From Pseudomonas sp. JUb42 (GTDB lineage Bacteria > Pseudomonadota > Gammaproteobacteria > Pseudomonadales > Pseudomonadaceae): 64,000 bases of DNA. Below are positions 44,425 through 52,562 of this stretch, piece after piece. The position numbers and the translations under genes were made by a program. The stretch lies in contig NZ_JANUFD010000017.1 in NCBI RefSeq assembly GCF_024807945.1, positions 62,001 through 126,000 on the forward strand, read 5' to 3'. Below the pieces are notes generated by a model. It was given only the letters and a program-made list of their open reading frames with translations, made no database searches and had not been told where the DNA came from. Position 1 is the stretch's first letter. Each line of letters begins with the position of its first letter.

Positions 44425-44545
44425 AAGTTGTGCTCCCTGCCTCGGTTAATGTTTGCTGCGTGACAGCGCGGCGTCTGAGACGGCGCGGGATCTCCCACAA
44501 TTCACGCCCCATAATCCACGCATCAGAAATGTGCTCTTAACCTCG

Positions 44546-45286
44546 TCAATGCAGAACACTCTGCAAAAACTGCCGCGTCCGCGCCTCTTTAGGCGCGCTG
44601 AAGATTTGCGACGGCGGGCCCGTTTCAACTATCTTGCCGCCATCGAAAAACACTACGCGATCCGCCACTTCCCGGGCAAAGCCCATTTCATGGGTCACCA
44701 CGATCATGGTCATGCCTTGCGCCGCCAGGCCCTTCATGACATTGAGCACGTCGCCCACGGTTTCCGGATCGAGGGCTGAAGTCGGCTCATCGAACAGCAG
44801 CAACCTGGGCTTCATCGCCAGCGCCCGCACGATTGCCACCCGCTGTTGCTGACCGCCTGACAACTCCGAAGGATAGCCCTGGGCCTTGTGACTCAGGCCG
44901 ACCCGTTCCAGCAGTGCCAGTGCGGTGGCCTGGGCTTCGGCCTTGCTCGCGCGCTTGAGCTTGACCGGCGCCAGAATCATATTGGCCATGACGGTCATGT
45001 GGGGGAACAGGGTGTAATCCTGAAACACCATGCCCACCTCCTCCCTTAGCTTCGCCAGCGCCTTGCGATCCCCGGCCTTGATCGACTCACCGCCACCGAT
45101 CACCACACTGCCGCCGGTCGGCTCTTCGAGACTGTTCAGGCAACGGATAAAGGTCGATTTGCCAGAACCACTGGGGCCGATGATCACCACCACTTCGCCC
45201 TCGTTGACGTCCATGTCCACGCCCTTGACCACATGGTGCTCACCGAAGTGTTTGTGCAGCCCGCGCACCTTCAGCATGGCGCTCAT
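44546..45286 (-). CDS. Amino-acid-type ABC transporter ATPase (GlnQ-like)
   Basis: This 246-residue ATPase of polar amino acid importers has Walker A GPSGSGKST, signature LSGGQQQR, Walker B LLLFDEPTSALD and the C-terminal 'VADRVVFFDGGKIVE'. Its ATG overlaps the lyase stop (ATGA), so the lyase and ATPase are translationally coupled. It is the last gene of the operon. Confidence 0.94.
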   Translation of the reverse strand: MSAMLKVRGLHKHFGEHHVVKGVDMDVNEGEVVVIIGPSGSGKSTFIRCLNSLEEPTGGSVVIGGGESIKAGDRKALAKLREEVGMVFQDYTLFPHMTVMANMILAPVKLKRASKAEAQATALALLERVGLSHKAQGYPSELSGGQQQRVAIVRALAMKPRLLLFDEPTSALDPETVGDVLNVMKGLAAQGMTMIVVTHEMGFAREVADRVVFFDGGKIVETGPPSQIFSAPKEARTRQFLQSVLH

Positions 45287-46791
45287 AGCCCGGCCTGCGC
45301 CCGGGTCGCGGCTTGCAGGCGGTCATGGGCCGCAGCCAGACGCTCGCGCCGGGCTTGGTTCGCCTGGCGCTCGGTGGCAATGCGGGCAGCGGCACGCAAC
45401 AGGCTGGGTTGCAGCGAGGTCAATGCCGGACCACCCGAAGAATTGCGCGCCTGCACGTTGGCCGTCGGATCGAGACAATCACGCACCTTGTGCGCAGGCA
45501 GATTGAGGGCATGGCCCAATTGCTCCAGCGCGCAGACATCGACCATGGCCGAATCGATCTGATGTGCCGGCAGGCCCGCATCCATGGCCATGCGCACCAC
45601 GCCGCCGACCACATGATGAGCCTCGCGGAACGACAGGTCGGCTTCGCGCACGATCAGGTCGGCCAGGCCGGTGGCCGTGGAGAAGTCTTCACCGGCACGT
45701 CTCACCGCCAGTTCGACATTGGGCGTGGCCGTGCGCAGCACCAGATCCAGCAGTTTCAGGCAACGCAGGCTTTCTTCCGCCGCCTCCCAGAAGCCTCGGG
45801 TGCCTTCGCGGTTGGCGTCGCCGGTATGGGAGAAGTTGCTGCCCTTGATGGTGATGCTCGCCCCCATCAACAGCCCGACGATATGCCCGCAGCGGCCCTT
45901 GAGGTATTCCAGCACCGTGGGGTTTTTCTTCTGCGGCATGATGCTCGACGTCGCCGCGACGCTGTCGGGGAAGTCGATCAGGCCGAATTCGTTGGTGCTC
46001 CAGACAAAATAGTCCTGGGCTACGCGGCTCCAGAACACCGACAACAGGCTCAGGTGCGACAGGCTTTCGAGGATGAAATCCCGCGACCCCACGGCGTCCA
46101 GGGCGTTATCCAGATAACCATCGAAGCCCAGCAGCTCGGCGGTGCGTGCGCGGTCGATGGCAAACGGCGTACCGGCAAAGGCTGCGGCGCCCAACGGGCT
46201 CTGGTTCATGCTGGCCAGGGTCTGGGTCAGGCGCTGGCAATCACGTTCAAGGGCCTGCTCCACCGCCGCCAGGTAATAGCCGTAGGTAATCGGCTGAGCC
46301 GGTTGCAGGTGGGTATAGCCGGGCATCACCACTTCGGCGTATTTACCGGCGTTGTCGAGGGCGGTCTGACGCACCTGAATCAGCGCATCGATCAGATCCA
46401 ACAACACTTCCCGGCAACGCAGGCGGTCGAGGGTGGCGAGAATGTCGTTGCGGCTGCGCCCGGTGTGCAGACGGCCGCCGATATCAGTGCCGATCAGCTC
46501 GATCAGGTGCGCTTCGTAGTTGAAGTAGGCGTCTTCACGGGAAGGATCGAGGGTGACCACGTCAGGCCCCGCCGCCTCCATGTCCAGCACGCCCTTGGCC
46601 AATACCGCCGCATGTTCACCGCGAATCAGGCCCTGCTCGGAGAGCATGACAATATGTGCCTTGTTGACGTTGCCCAGGTTATCGAAGCCCGCAGCGAAAC
46701 CTTCCAGACGCGGCCGGTAGATGTACTCGTTGACCTCCGGGGCGGTGGTTTCCTTCAGACGGCGACTGACTTTGGATTCTTGCATGTTCAA
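45283..46791 (-). CDS. Argininosuccinate-lyase-family C-N lyase in a transporter operon
   Basis: This is a 502-residue member of the aspartase/fumarase superfamily. The signature SSIMPQKKNP is at residues 282-291 (likely catalytic base Ser283). 'HTGRSRND' (109-116) and 'GYTHLQPAQP' (158-167) form the rest of the carboxylate-binding site. It is longer than housekeeping ArgH (about 460 residues). It lies between the permease and ATPase genes of an amino-acid ABC importer, which ArgH does not. From memory, the length and residue numbering resemble ethylenediamine-disuccinate lyase of Chelativorans. I infer a catabolic lyase releasing fumarate from an imported N-substituted aspartate; the substrate is not known. 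Confidence 0.88.
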   Translation of the reverse strand: MNMQESKVSRRLKETTAPEVNEYIYRPRLEGFAAGFDNLGNVNKAHIVMLSEQGLIRGEHAAVLAKGVLDMEAAGPDVVTLDPSREDAYFNYEAHLIELIGTDIGGRLHTGRSRNDILATLDRLRCREVLLDLIDALIQVRQTALDNAGKYAEVVMPGYTHLQPAQPITYGYYLAAVEQALERDCQRLTQTLASMNQSPLGAAAFAGTPFAIDRARTAELLGFDGYLDNALDAVGSRDFILESLSHLSLLSVFWSRVAQDYFVWSTNEFGLIDFPDSVAATSSIMPQKKNPTVLEYLKGRCGHIVGLLMGASITIKGSNFSHTGDANREGTRGFWEAAEESLRCLKLLDLVLRTATPNVELAVRRAGEDFSTATGLADLIVREADLSFREAHHVVGGVVRMAMDAGLPAHQIDSAMVDVCALEQLGHALNLPAHKVRDCLDPTANVQARNSSGGPALTSLQPSLLRAAARIATERQANQARRERLAAAHDRLQAATRAQAGL

Positions 46792-46795
46792 CCCC

Positions 46796-47473
46796 TTAAA
46801 TAGTGGCGCGCTTCGCCGGGCGACCCAGGCGGCGTTCGAGATAACGGCTGAGCCAGCTCAGCAATGAACAGATGACGAAATAGACCAGCAGCACCAGGCC
46901 GTAGACGCTGAATGCCGGGCTGACGCCGGTCATGACCGTGGCGCGCTCGATGATGATCTGGCCGACCTTGAGGAACTCGCCTACACCCACCAGCGCGCCC
47001 AGGGACGTGGCCTGCACCAGCATGGTCAGCAGCCCCGTGTAGGCCGGCAGGATTGCGCGCATCGACTGCGGCGCGATGACGTACAGGTAGATCTGCCAGG
47101 GCCGCAGCCCAAGGGCCCAGGCGCTTTTCCATTGATGACGGGCCACTGATTCAAGGCCGCCCCGGACGATCTCGATGCCGTTGGCGCTGCCCCACAGGGT
47201 CAGGCCGGTGGTCACTGCGGCGAACGGGCTCAGGTCCAGGCCGAGCATCGGTGCACCGAAGAAAATAAAGAACACGTTGACGATCAGCGGGATCGAGCGG
47301 AACAGCTCGACGTAGCCATGGATGGTCCAGAACAGCACGCGGTTCTTCACGGTCGCCAGCACGCCGAACACCGTGGAGATCAGCGTGGTGAACAACAGCA
47401 CCACCAGCGCCAGGCGCAGGGTCATCCACAGGCCCTTGGAGACGAAACCCCAGTTTTCGATGAGGAAATTCAT
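46796..47473 (-). CDS. Amino-acid-type ABC transporter permease
   Basis: This 225-residue inner-membrane permease of the HisM/GlnP type has a first helix at 'MTLRLALVVLLFTTLISTVFGVL', 'ELFRSIPLIVNVFFIFFG' and the EAA loop 'ESVARHQWKSAWALGLRPWQI'. It has about five membrane segments. It forms the membrane pore with the product of the preceding gene, seven bases away, and its stop lies four bases before the lyase start. Confidence 0.93.
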   Translation of the reverse strand: MNFLIENWGFVSKGLWMTLRLALVVLLFTTLISTVFGVLATVKNRVLFWTIHGYVELFRSIPLIVNVFFIFFGAPMLGLDLSPFAAVTTGLTLWGSANGIEIVRGGLESVARHQWKSAWALGLRPWQIYLYVIAPQSMRAILPAYTGLLTMLVQATSLGALVGVGEFLKVGQIIIERATVMTGVSPAFSVYGLVLLVYFVICSLLSWLSRYLERRLGRPAKRATI

Positions 47474-47480
47474 GTCAGCC

Positions 47481-48143
47481 TCATTGCCGGAACGGCCGTT
47501 GCAGATGAGCCGAAAGACGCCCGGTCAACAACGCCAGGATCGCCACCAGGGTCAGGTACATGACGCAGATCGCGCTGAACATCTCGATGGCGCGAAAATC
47601 CGTGGCAATACGATCCACCGCAACAAAGGTCAGCTCGGCAAGCCCAATGGCCTGCAGATAGGACGAGTTCTTCAGCAGGGAAATCGCCGTATTCAGCACG
47701 GCCGGCAAACTGGTGCGAAAGGCAATGGGCAAAGCCACCAGACAGAAGTAATGGCTCGGTTTCAGGCTTAGAGCCATGCTCGCCTCGCGCATGCCATGCT
47801 CGACTGTTGCCAGTCCGCCACGCATGTTTTCAATCTGGTAGGCCCCGGCCCACAGCGAAAGGCACAGCACCCCGGACCAGAACAACGACAGCTCAAGACC
47901 AATGGCGGGCAGGCCGTAGAAGATGAAGAACAACTGCACCAGGATCGGTGTGTTGCGGATCAGCTCGACGTACAGCACCACCAATTGCTTGACCACCGGC
48001 ACGTTCATCACCCGGGCCGCACCGCCCAGCACGCCGATCAGCAACGAGAAGGTGATCGCCAGCAGCGACACCCGCAACGTCATCAGCACACCGTCGAGCA
48101 GCGCGGGCCATTGCGCCCACAGGTAGTTGAAATCGAAGTCCAT
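47481..48143 (-). CDS. Amino-acid-type ABC transporter permease
   Basis: This is a 220-residue permease of the same family. 'VELIRNTPILVQLFFIFYGLP' and the EAA loop 'ATVEHGMREASMALSLKPSHY' are typical. The start at 48143 (MDFDFNYLWAQWPALLDGV) gives the family N-terminus and leaves 13 bases after the binding-protein stop. An upstream ATG at 48194 would overlap that gene. Confidence 0.92.
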   Translation of the reverse strand: MDFDFNYLWAQWPALLDGVLMTLRVSLLAITFSLLIGVLGGAARVMNVPVVKQLVVLYVELIRNTPILVQLFFIFYGLPAIGLELSLFWSGVLCLSLWAGAYQIENMRGGLATVEHGMREASMALSLKPSHYFCLVALPIAFRTSLPAVLNTAISLLKNSSYLQAIGLAELTFVAVDRIATDFRAIEMFSAICVMYLTLVAILALLTGRLSAHLQRPFRQ

Positions 48144-48156
48144 GAACGGCGACCGG

Positions 48157-49002
48157 TCAGAGAGCTTCAGCAGGTTTGGCCTGCTCGAAGACACTCAGGT
48201 AGTAGCTCTGGATATTCGCCGGCACGTACTGCTGCACCCAGCCGCGAAACAGCTTTTCTTCATGCATGCGCGCCACGGCGGCACTCAGGTAGTCGCGCCA
48301 TTGCTCGTCATTCTTGCGCACGCCGATGGCGGCATCGGAAATCAGGAACGGCTCGTTGAGCAGGCGCGCGTCCTTGTCGTTATCGGCGACCACTACCAGA
48401 GTGGCAGCGTCGTGGGTGTAGGCATCGGCGCGGCCCTGGCGGAAGGTCTGCAAGGCATCGGCGGCACTGTTCATGCGCAGCGTGGTGACATCGGGCATAT
48501 GGTCCTCGAACCATTTGGCCTGTACCGAGCCCTTGAGCGTGGCCAGGGTCTTGCCCTTTAGATCAGCGATTTTCTTGATCGGGCTGTCTTTCTTCACCAC
48601 CACATCACTGGCACCCCAGCGATACGGCGTGGTGAAGTCGATGACCCGCTGGCGCTCCGGGGTCACGCCCAACGTGGCGATCAGGAAGTCGACCTTGCGC
48701 CCGATCAGCTGTGGCACACGGTTCTCGGCGGTGACACAGGTGAAGGTCACCTTGTCTTTCGAACCCAGGGCCCACAGGGCGATCTGTTTCGACATCTCCA
48801 CTTCGACCCCGGCGAACTCACCGTTGTTGTCCTGGAAACCGTAGGGCGGCTGGTCGCAGCGCACACCGGCACGCAATTGCCCGGCTTGTTTTATTTCAGC
48901 GGGAACAGCAGGAAGCTCGGCGGCGTGCAACTGCGCCACAGCGGCAAGGGATAGGCACGACAACGCCAACGCATTGCCAAGGATCTTGAAAGAAAACGAC
49001 AT
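48157..49002 (-). CDS. Amino-acid-type ABC transporter substrate-binding protein
   Basis: This 281-residue periplasmic binding protein (SBP_bac_3) has a signal peptide (to LHAAE, about residue 28), 'LRAGVRCDQPPYGFQDNNGEFAGVEVEM' in adjoining parts, and 'VDFLIATLGVTPERQRVIDFTTPY', the standard ligand-pocket region. It is the first gene of the operon. The Arg in 'TPERQ' usually grips the alpha-carboxylate of an amino acid; the side-chain preference is unknown. Confidence 0.93.
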   Translation of the reverse strand: MSFSFKILGNALALSCLSLAAVAQLHAAELPAVPAEIKQAGQLRAGVRCDQPPYGFQDNNGEFAGVEVEMSKQIALWALGSKDKVTFTCVTAENRVPQLIGRKVDFLIATLGVTPERQRVIDFTTPYRWGASDVVVKKDSPIKKIADLKGKTLATLKGSVQAKWFEDHMPDVTTLRMNSAADALQTFRQGRADAYTHDAATLVVVADNDKDARLLNEPFLISDAAIGVRKNDEQWRDYLSAAVARMHEEKLFRGWVQQYVPANIQSYYLSVFEQAKPAEAL

Positions 49003-49203
49003 GATGCCTCCTGGTTAACTACCAGCACCGCGCAGCCCGAAGGCATCACGCAACGCAATGAATTTCAAGGGCAGATCTGTAGAAGAGCAATAGCAGCGTT
49101 ACGAGAGCAGAGAGCATCGCGTGCCGTCTGCGCGGTTACGTCGATGTCGAAAACAGTTATAAAGCCTCTGGCCCATGCCAACAAATGACAATACAGTAGT
49201 AGG

Positions 49204-49222
49204 CCATACCAAATTGATATGG
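49204..49222. promoter_or_regulatory. LysR-type palindrome beside the regulator start
   Basis: CCATACCAAATTGATATGG is symmetric about base 49213, with one mismatch in nine base pairs, and contains a T-N11-A LysR box. It lies seven bases before the LysR ATG at 49229 and about 200 bases from the start of the binding-protein gene. Confidence 0.6.
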
Positions 49223-49228
49223 GCCGTC

Positions 49229-50131
49229 ATGAACTTCAAACAAGTCGAAGCCTTCCGCGCCGTGATGTTGAGCGGCTCGATGACGGCCGCAGCCGACTCC
49301 CTGCACACCTCACAACCCAATATCAGCCGCCTGATTGCGCAGCTGGAACGTAATAGCGGCTTCAAGCTGTTCGAGCGGGTTGGCGGGCGCCTGCTACCCA
49401 CAGACGAAGGCGCGGCGCTGTTTGCTGATGTCGAGCGGGCCTTCATCGGCCTGCACAGCCTCGAGCAATCAGCGCAAAACATCCGCCGCGGTGGCACCGG
49501 GCGTTTGCGCATCGCCGCCGTGCCCTCGCTGACCCATACCGTCCTGCCTCGGGTGATCCAGCGTTTTCGCCAGCAGAATCCGGACGTGGCGATCTCGATC
49601 CATACCAACGACTCGCCGACCGTAGCGCACTGGGCCGCCTCGCAATTCTGCGACCTGGGCCTGGCGTCCTATGTGGCGGAGGGCATGCCGGGGGTGATCA
49701 GCCGGATGATGTGCGATGTGCCGGGGGTCTGCGTATTTCCTCGAGGTCATCGCCTGAGTGCGCTGACCGAAGTCAGCCCGGAGGATCTCAAGGGCGAGGA
49801 GTTCATTTCCCTGTCGCAGAACGACGGTTCTCGGGCGCGGGTCGACCGGGCCTTTCCCAACGACAAGGCCTATCGCAAGCTCAACCTGGAAACACCCCAC
49901 GCGGCGACAGTCTGCTCACTGGTCGCCCTGGGGTTGGGCGTCAGTATCGTCAGCCCCATGGTGGCCCAGGAGCACCTGCATACCGGCATCGAGATCCGCC
50001 CGTTTCGCCCGCAGATCCGTTTCTCGACCTACCTGCTGCTGCCGGCGGATCGCCCGCAAAGTCTGTTGAGCCAGCGTTTTGGGCTGTTGATTGAGGAGAT
50101 GCTGACGGTGGCCGCCAAAGATTGGCAGTGA
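49229..50131 (+). CDS. LysR-family transcriptional regulator of the ABC/lyase operon
   Basis: This is a 300-residue LysR regulator. The N-terminal helix-turn-helix 'MTAAADSLHTSQPNISRLIAQLERNSG' is followed by a periplasmic-binding-like sensor domain. The start at 49229 (MNFKQVEAFRAVM) is the standard LysR opening; an in-frame ATG at 49175 is less likely. It is divergent from the binding-protein/permease/lyase/ATPase operon and is its probable regulator. Confidence 0.93.
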   Translation: MNFKQVEAFRAVMLSGSMTAAADSLHTSQPNISRLIAQLERNSGFKLFERVGGRLLPTDEGAALFADVERAFIGLHSLEQSAQNIRRGGTGRLRIAAVPSLTHTVLPRVIQRFRQQNPDVAISIHTNDSPTVAHWAASQFCDLGLASYVAEGMPGVISRMMCDVPGVCVFPRGHRLSALTEVSPEDLKGEEFISLSQNDGSRARVDRAFPNDKAYRKLNLETPHAATVCSLVALGLGVSIVSPMVAQEHLHTGIEIRPFRPQIRFSTYLLLPADRPQSLLSQRFGLLIEEMLTVAAKDWQ

Positions 50132-50156
50132 TCCACAGGCTGAAATGAAGCCCGAG

Positions 50157-50243
50157 GGACCGGCTTCAGCCGGGAAGAGGCCGGCACATTCACCACCTGA
50201 CATTGATCCGGACAATGCTTTCCCGGCTAAAGCCGGTCCCACA
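50157..50243. repeat. REP-type inverted repeat, family D, long spacer
   Basis: The arms GGACCGGCTTCAGCCGGGAA and TTCCCGGCTAAAGCCGGTCC flank about 47 bases. This is the same family as 40574-40625, which has a six-base loop instead. Confidence 0.8.
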
Positions 50244-50332
50244 TCGCCCCCGATTGCCGAAGGAATGATTTGTTGCGAGGAAGGTCGGATGGTTAACACG
50301 CACCGAGCGCGTTTTCTCAACAAGGAGTTCCA

Positions 50333-50644
50333 ATGAACAAAAAATCCCTGATCGCAGCCCTGGCTCTGGCCGGCTGCATGAGCGCCGTCAGCGTAACCGC
50401 CCTCGCCCAGACTCCGGCCGAACCCACCGTGCCGGAGGCTTCCAGCAGCACCACCCACGAATTGAAAGTCGGCGACCGCGCGCCACAGAAATACCAGCGC
50501 CCCGGCGAAGCCATCAAGAACTGGAAAGCCAAGGGCCTGAAACAGCCGGAGAAGGAAAGCCAGTGGGTGCGCCTGGACACCCATTACGTGCTGCTGCAGA
50601 TCACCAATGGGCAGATTCTGGAAATCGTCCCGGTAAAAAAATAG
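50333..50644 (+). CDS. RcnB-family periplasmic protein
   Basis: This 103-residue protein has a signal peptide (MNKKSLIAALALAGCMSAVSVTALA, residues 1-25). The mature end 'GEAIKNWKAKGLKQPEKESQWVRLDTHYVLLQITNGQILEIV' in adjoining parts has the RcnB pattern (W...L..P...W.....YVL..I..G.I..I). RcnB in E. coli helps nickel and cobalt homeostasis; no metal exporter is nearby, so the role here is open. Start at 50333 follows AAGGAG. Confidence 0.8.
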   Translation: MNKKSLIAALALAGCMSAVSVTALAQTPAEPTVPEASSSTTHELKVGDRAPQKYQRPGEAIKNWKAKGLKQPEKESQWVRLDTHYVLLQITNGQILEIVPVKK

Positions 50645-50655
50645 CCGGAGAATAG

Positions 50656-50742
50656 TTGGAGCGAGGCTTGCCCGCGAAAGACTCACCGCAATGTGCCTGA
50701 TACCACGCGGTGTCTCATTCGCGGGCAAGCCTCGCTCCCACA
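50656..50742. repeat. REP-type inverted repeat, family B
   Basis: The arms are TTGGAGCGAGGCTTGCCCGC and its complement, as at 38579-38669. It separates the RcnB-like gene from the convergent SDR gene. Confidence 0.85.
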
Positions 50743-50757
50743 GACCGGTTGTGCTTG

Positions 50758-51516
50758 TTAGAGAAACATCCCCCCCGACGCCTCGATCCGTTGCCCGGTA
50801 ATCCAGCGCCCGCCCTCGCCCAGCAGCATGCTCACCGCCGCGCCGATATCATCCGGCAGCCCGGCACGTCCCAATGCAGTAATCCCGGCAATATGCTGAT
50901 TGATATTGGCATCGTCACGGGTGCGGCCGCCGCCGAAATCGGTCTCGATGGCGCCGGGGGCCAGGCTATTGACATTGATCTGGCGCGGGCCCAATTCCTT
51001 GGCCAGGTAGCGGGTCCAGACTTCCACGGCGCCCTTCATCGAGGCATAGGCCGAATAGCCCGGCAGGCTGAAACGTGCCAGACCGGTAGAGATATTGACG
51101 ATGCTGCCACCGTCCCTGAGCAGCGGCAGCAGCTTTTGCGTGAGGAAATACGGGCCTTTGAAGTGAATGTTCATCAGCAGGTCGAACTGTTCTTCAGTGG
51201 TCTCGGTGACGCTGCCGTACAAACCGATCCCGGCATTGTTGATCAGAAAATCAAAGCGGGCAGCCCCCGACAGCGCAACCAGCGCCTCGCCGACGCGGTC
51301 GGTAAAACCGGCGAACGCCTGGCTGTCGCCGACGTCCAGTTGCAGCATCTGCGCCTTGGCGCCAAGGGCTTCGAGCTCGGCCTTGACGCTCTCGGCGTCG
51401 GACTGTTTGCTCTGGTAAGTGCCGACGATATCCACGCCCTGGGCAGCCAGGTGCAGTGCGATGCTTTTGCCCAGGCCGCGGCTGGCGCCGGTAATCAATG
51501 CGATCTTGCGGGTCAT
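50758..51516 (-). CDS. Short-chain dehydrogenase/reductase
   Basis: This 252-residue SDR has the cofactor motif TGASRGLG near the N-terminus, 'NNAGIG', catalytic Ser in 'IVNISTGLA' and YASMK (YxxxK). The C-terminal 'GGRWITGQRIEASGGMFL' is typical. The start at 51516 follows GAGGAAAG. It is divergent from a LysR gene, its likely regulator. Substrate unknown. Confidence 0.92.
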   Translation of the reverse strand: MTRKIALITGASRGLGKSIALHLAAQGVDIVGTYQSKQSDAESVKAELEALGAKAQMLQLDVGDSQAFAGFTDRVGEALVALSGAARFDFLINNAGIGLYGSVTETTEEQFDLLMNIHFKGPYFLTQKLLPLLRDGGSIVNISTGLARFSLPGYSAYASMKGAVEVWTRYLAKELGPRQINVNSLAPGAIETDFGGGRTRDDANINQHIAGITALGRAGLPDDIGAAVSMLLGEGGRWITGQRIEASGGMFL

Positions 51517-51558
51517 GAGTCTTTCCTCTTGGGGTAGGCAGGTGTTGAGGAAAAGTCT

Positions 51559-51592
51559 ATTGTCCGGCGACGGCGGGATAAACCCGTACAAT
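51559..51592. promoter_or_regulatory. Inverted repeat in the SDR/LysR divergent promoter
   Basis: ATTGTCCGG (51559-51567) and CCGTACAAT (51584-51592) match at 8 of 9 positions as inverted arms around a 16-base spacer. The site lies between the start codons at 51516 and 51631. Confidence 0.45.
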
Positions 51593-51630
51593 CCGACATG
51601 AATGGTCGATACAGCCGAACAATAGCCACC

Positions 51631-52536
51631 ATGAATAAACTCGAACTGCTGCGTTCCTTCGTTCGCGTCACCGAGCTGTCCAGCTTCAGCCTGGCCAGCG
51701 AGGCCCTGGGCCTGCCGCGCTCAACGGTGTCGGGGCATATCCAGAGCCTGGAAAGCCTGCTCGGCGCACGCCTGCTGCAACGCACCACGCGCAAAGTCCA
51801 GGCCACGCCCGACGGCCTGGTCCTGTACGAACGCAGCAAGGACATGCTGGCGCAGATGGATGAACTCGAAGGTCTGTTTCGCCACGACGACGCGGTGCTC
51901 AGCGGCCGCCTGCGGGTGGACATGCCCACCGCCATGGCGCGCAATATCGTCATGCCCAGCCTGGGTGAGTTTCTTGCCCGGCATCCGCAGATCGATCTGG
52001 AAATCAGCAGCACCGACCGCCGTGTCGACCTGATTCGCGAAGGCTTTGATTGCGTGCTGCGGGTCGGCGAGTTGCCGGATACCTCGCTGGTTGCGCGCAA
52101 TCTGGGTGAACTGCCCATGGCCAACTGCGTCAGCGCCGGGTATGCAGCGCAATGGGGCGTGCCCAAGACCCTGGAAGATTTGCCGCAGCATCGGCTGATT
52201 CACTATGTGCTGGCCTTCGGCTCCGGCGGGCCGCTGTTCGAATATGACCTTGATGGCCGCATGCAGACCGTGGCCATGCCGTGCAGCGTCACGGTAAATA
52301 ACGTCGAGGCCTATCAGGCGGCCTGTCTCGGTCATCTGGGCATTGTTCAAGCGCCGCTGCTGGGCATGCGCAAATTCCTCGCCGACGGCACGCTGATCGA
52401 GGTCCTGCCGCAGTTTCGTCCGGCGCCGATGCGCGTGTCCCTGCTCTACCCCCATCGCCGCTATCTGCCCGAACGCTGCCGCGTGTTCATGGACTGGCTC
52501 CAGGCCCTGCTCGAAGCGCACAATCAGCCGTTATAA
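51631..52536 (+). CDS. LysR-family transcriptional regulator
   Basis: This 301-residue LysR regulator has the helix-turn-helix 'FSLASEALGLPRSTVSGHIQSLESLLG'. It is of the CrgA-like subgroup ('DRRVDLIREGFDCVLRVGELPD'). I prefer the ATG at 51631 (MNKLELLRSF) to that at 51598, since it gives the usual N-terminus. It is divergent from the SDR gene. Confidence 0.92.
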   Translation: MNKLELLRSFVRVTELSSFSLASEALGLPRSTVSGHIQSLESLLGARLLQRTTRKVQATPDGLVLYERSKDMLAQMDELEGLFRHDDAVLSGRLRVDMPTAMARNIVMPSLGEFLARHPQIDLEISSTDRRVDLIREGFDCVLRVGELPDTSLVARNLGELPMANCVSAGYAAQWGVPKTLEDLPQHRLIHYVLAFGSGGPLFEYDLDGRMQTVAMPCSVTVNNVEAYQAACLGHLGIVQAPLLGMRKFLADGTLIEVLPQFRPAPMRVSLLYPHRRYLPERCRVFMDWLQALLEAHNQPL

Positions 52537-52562
52537 ATCCGACGCCAGAAACGGAATAATCC

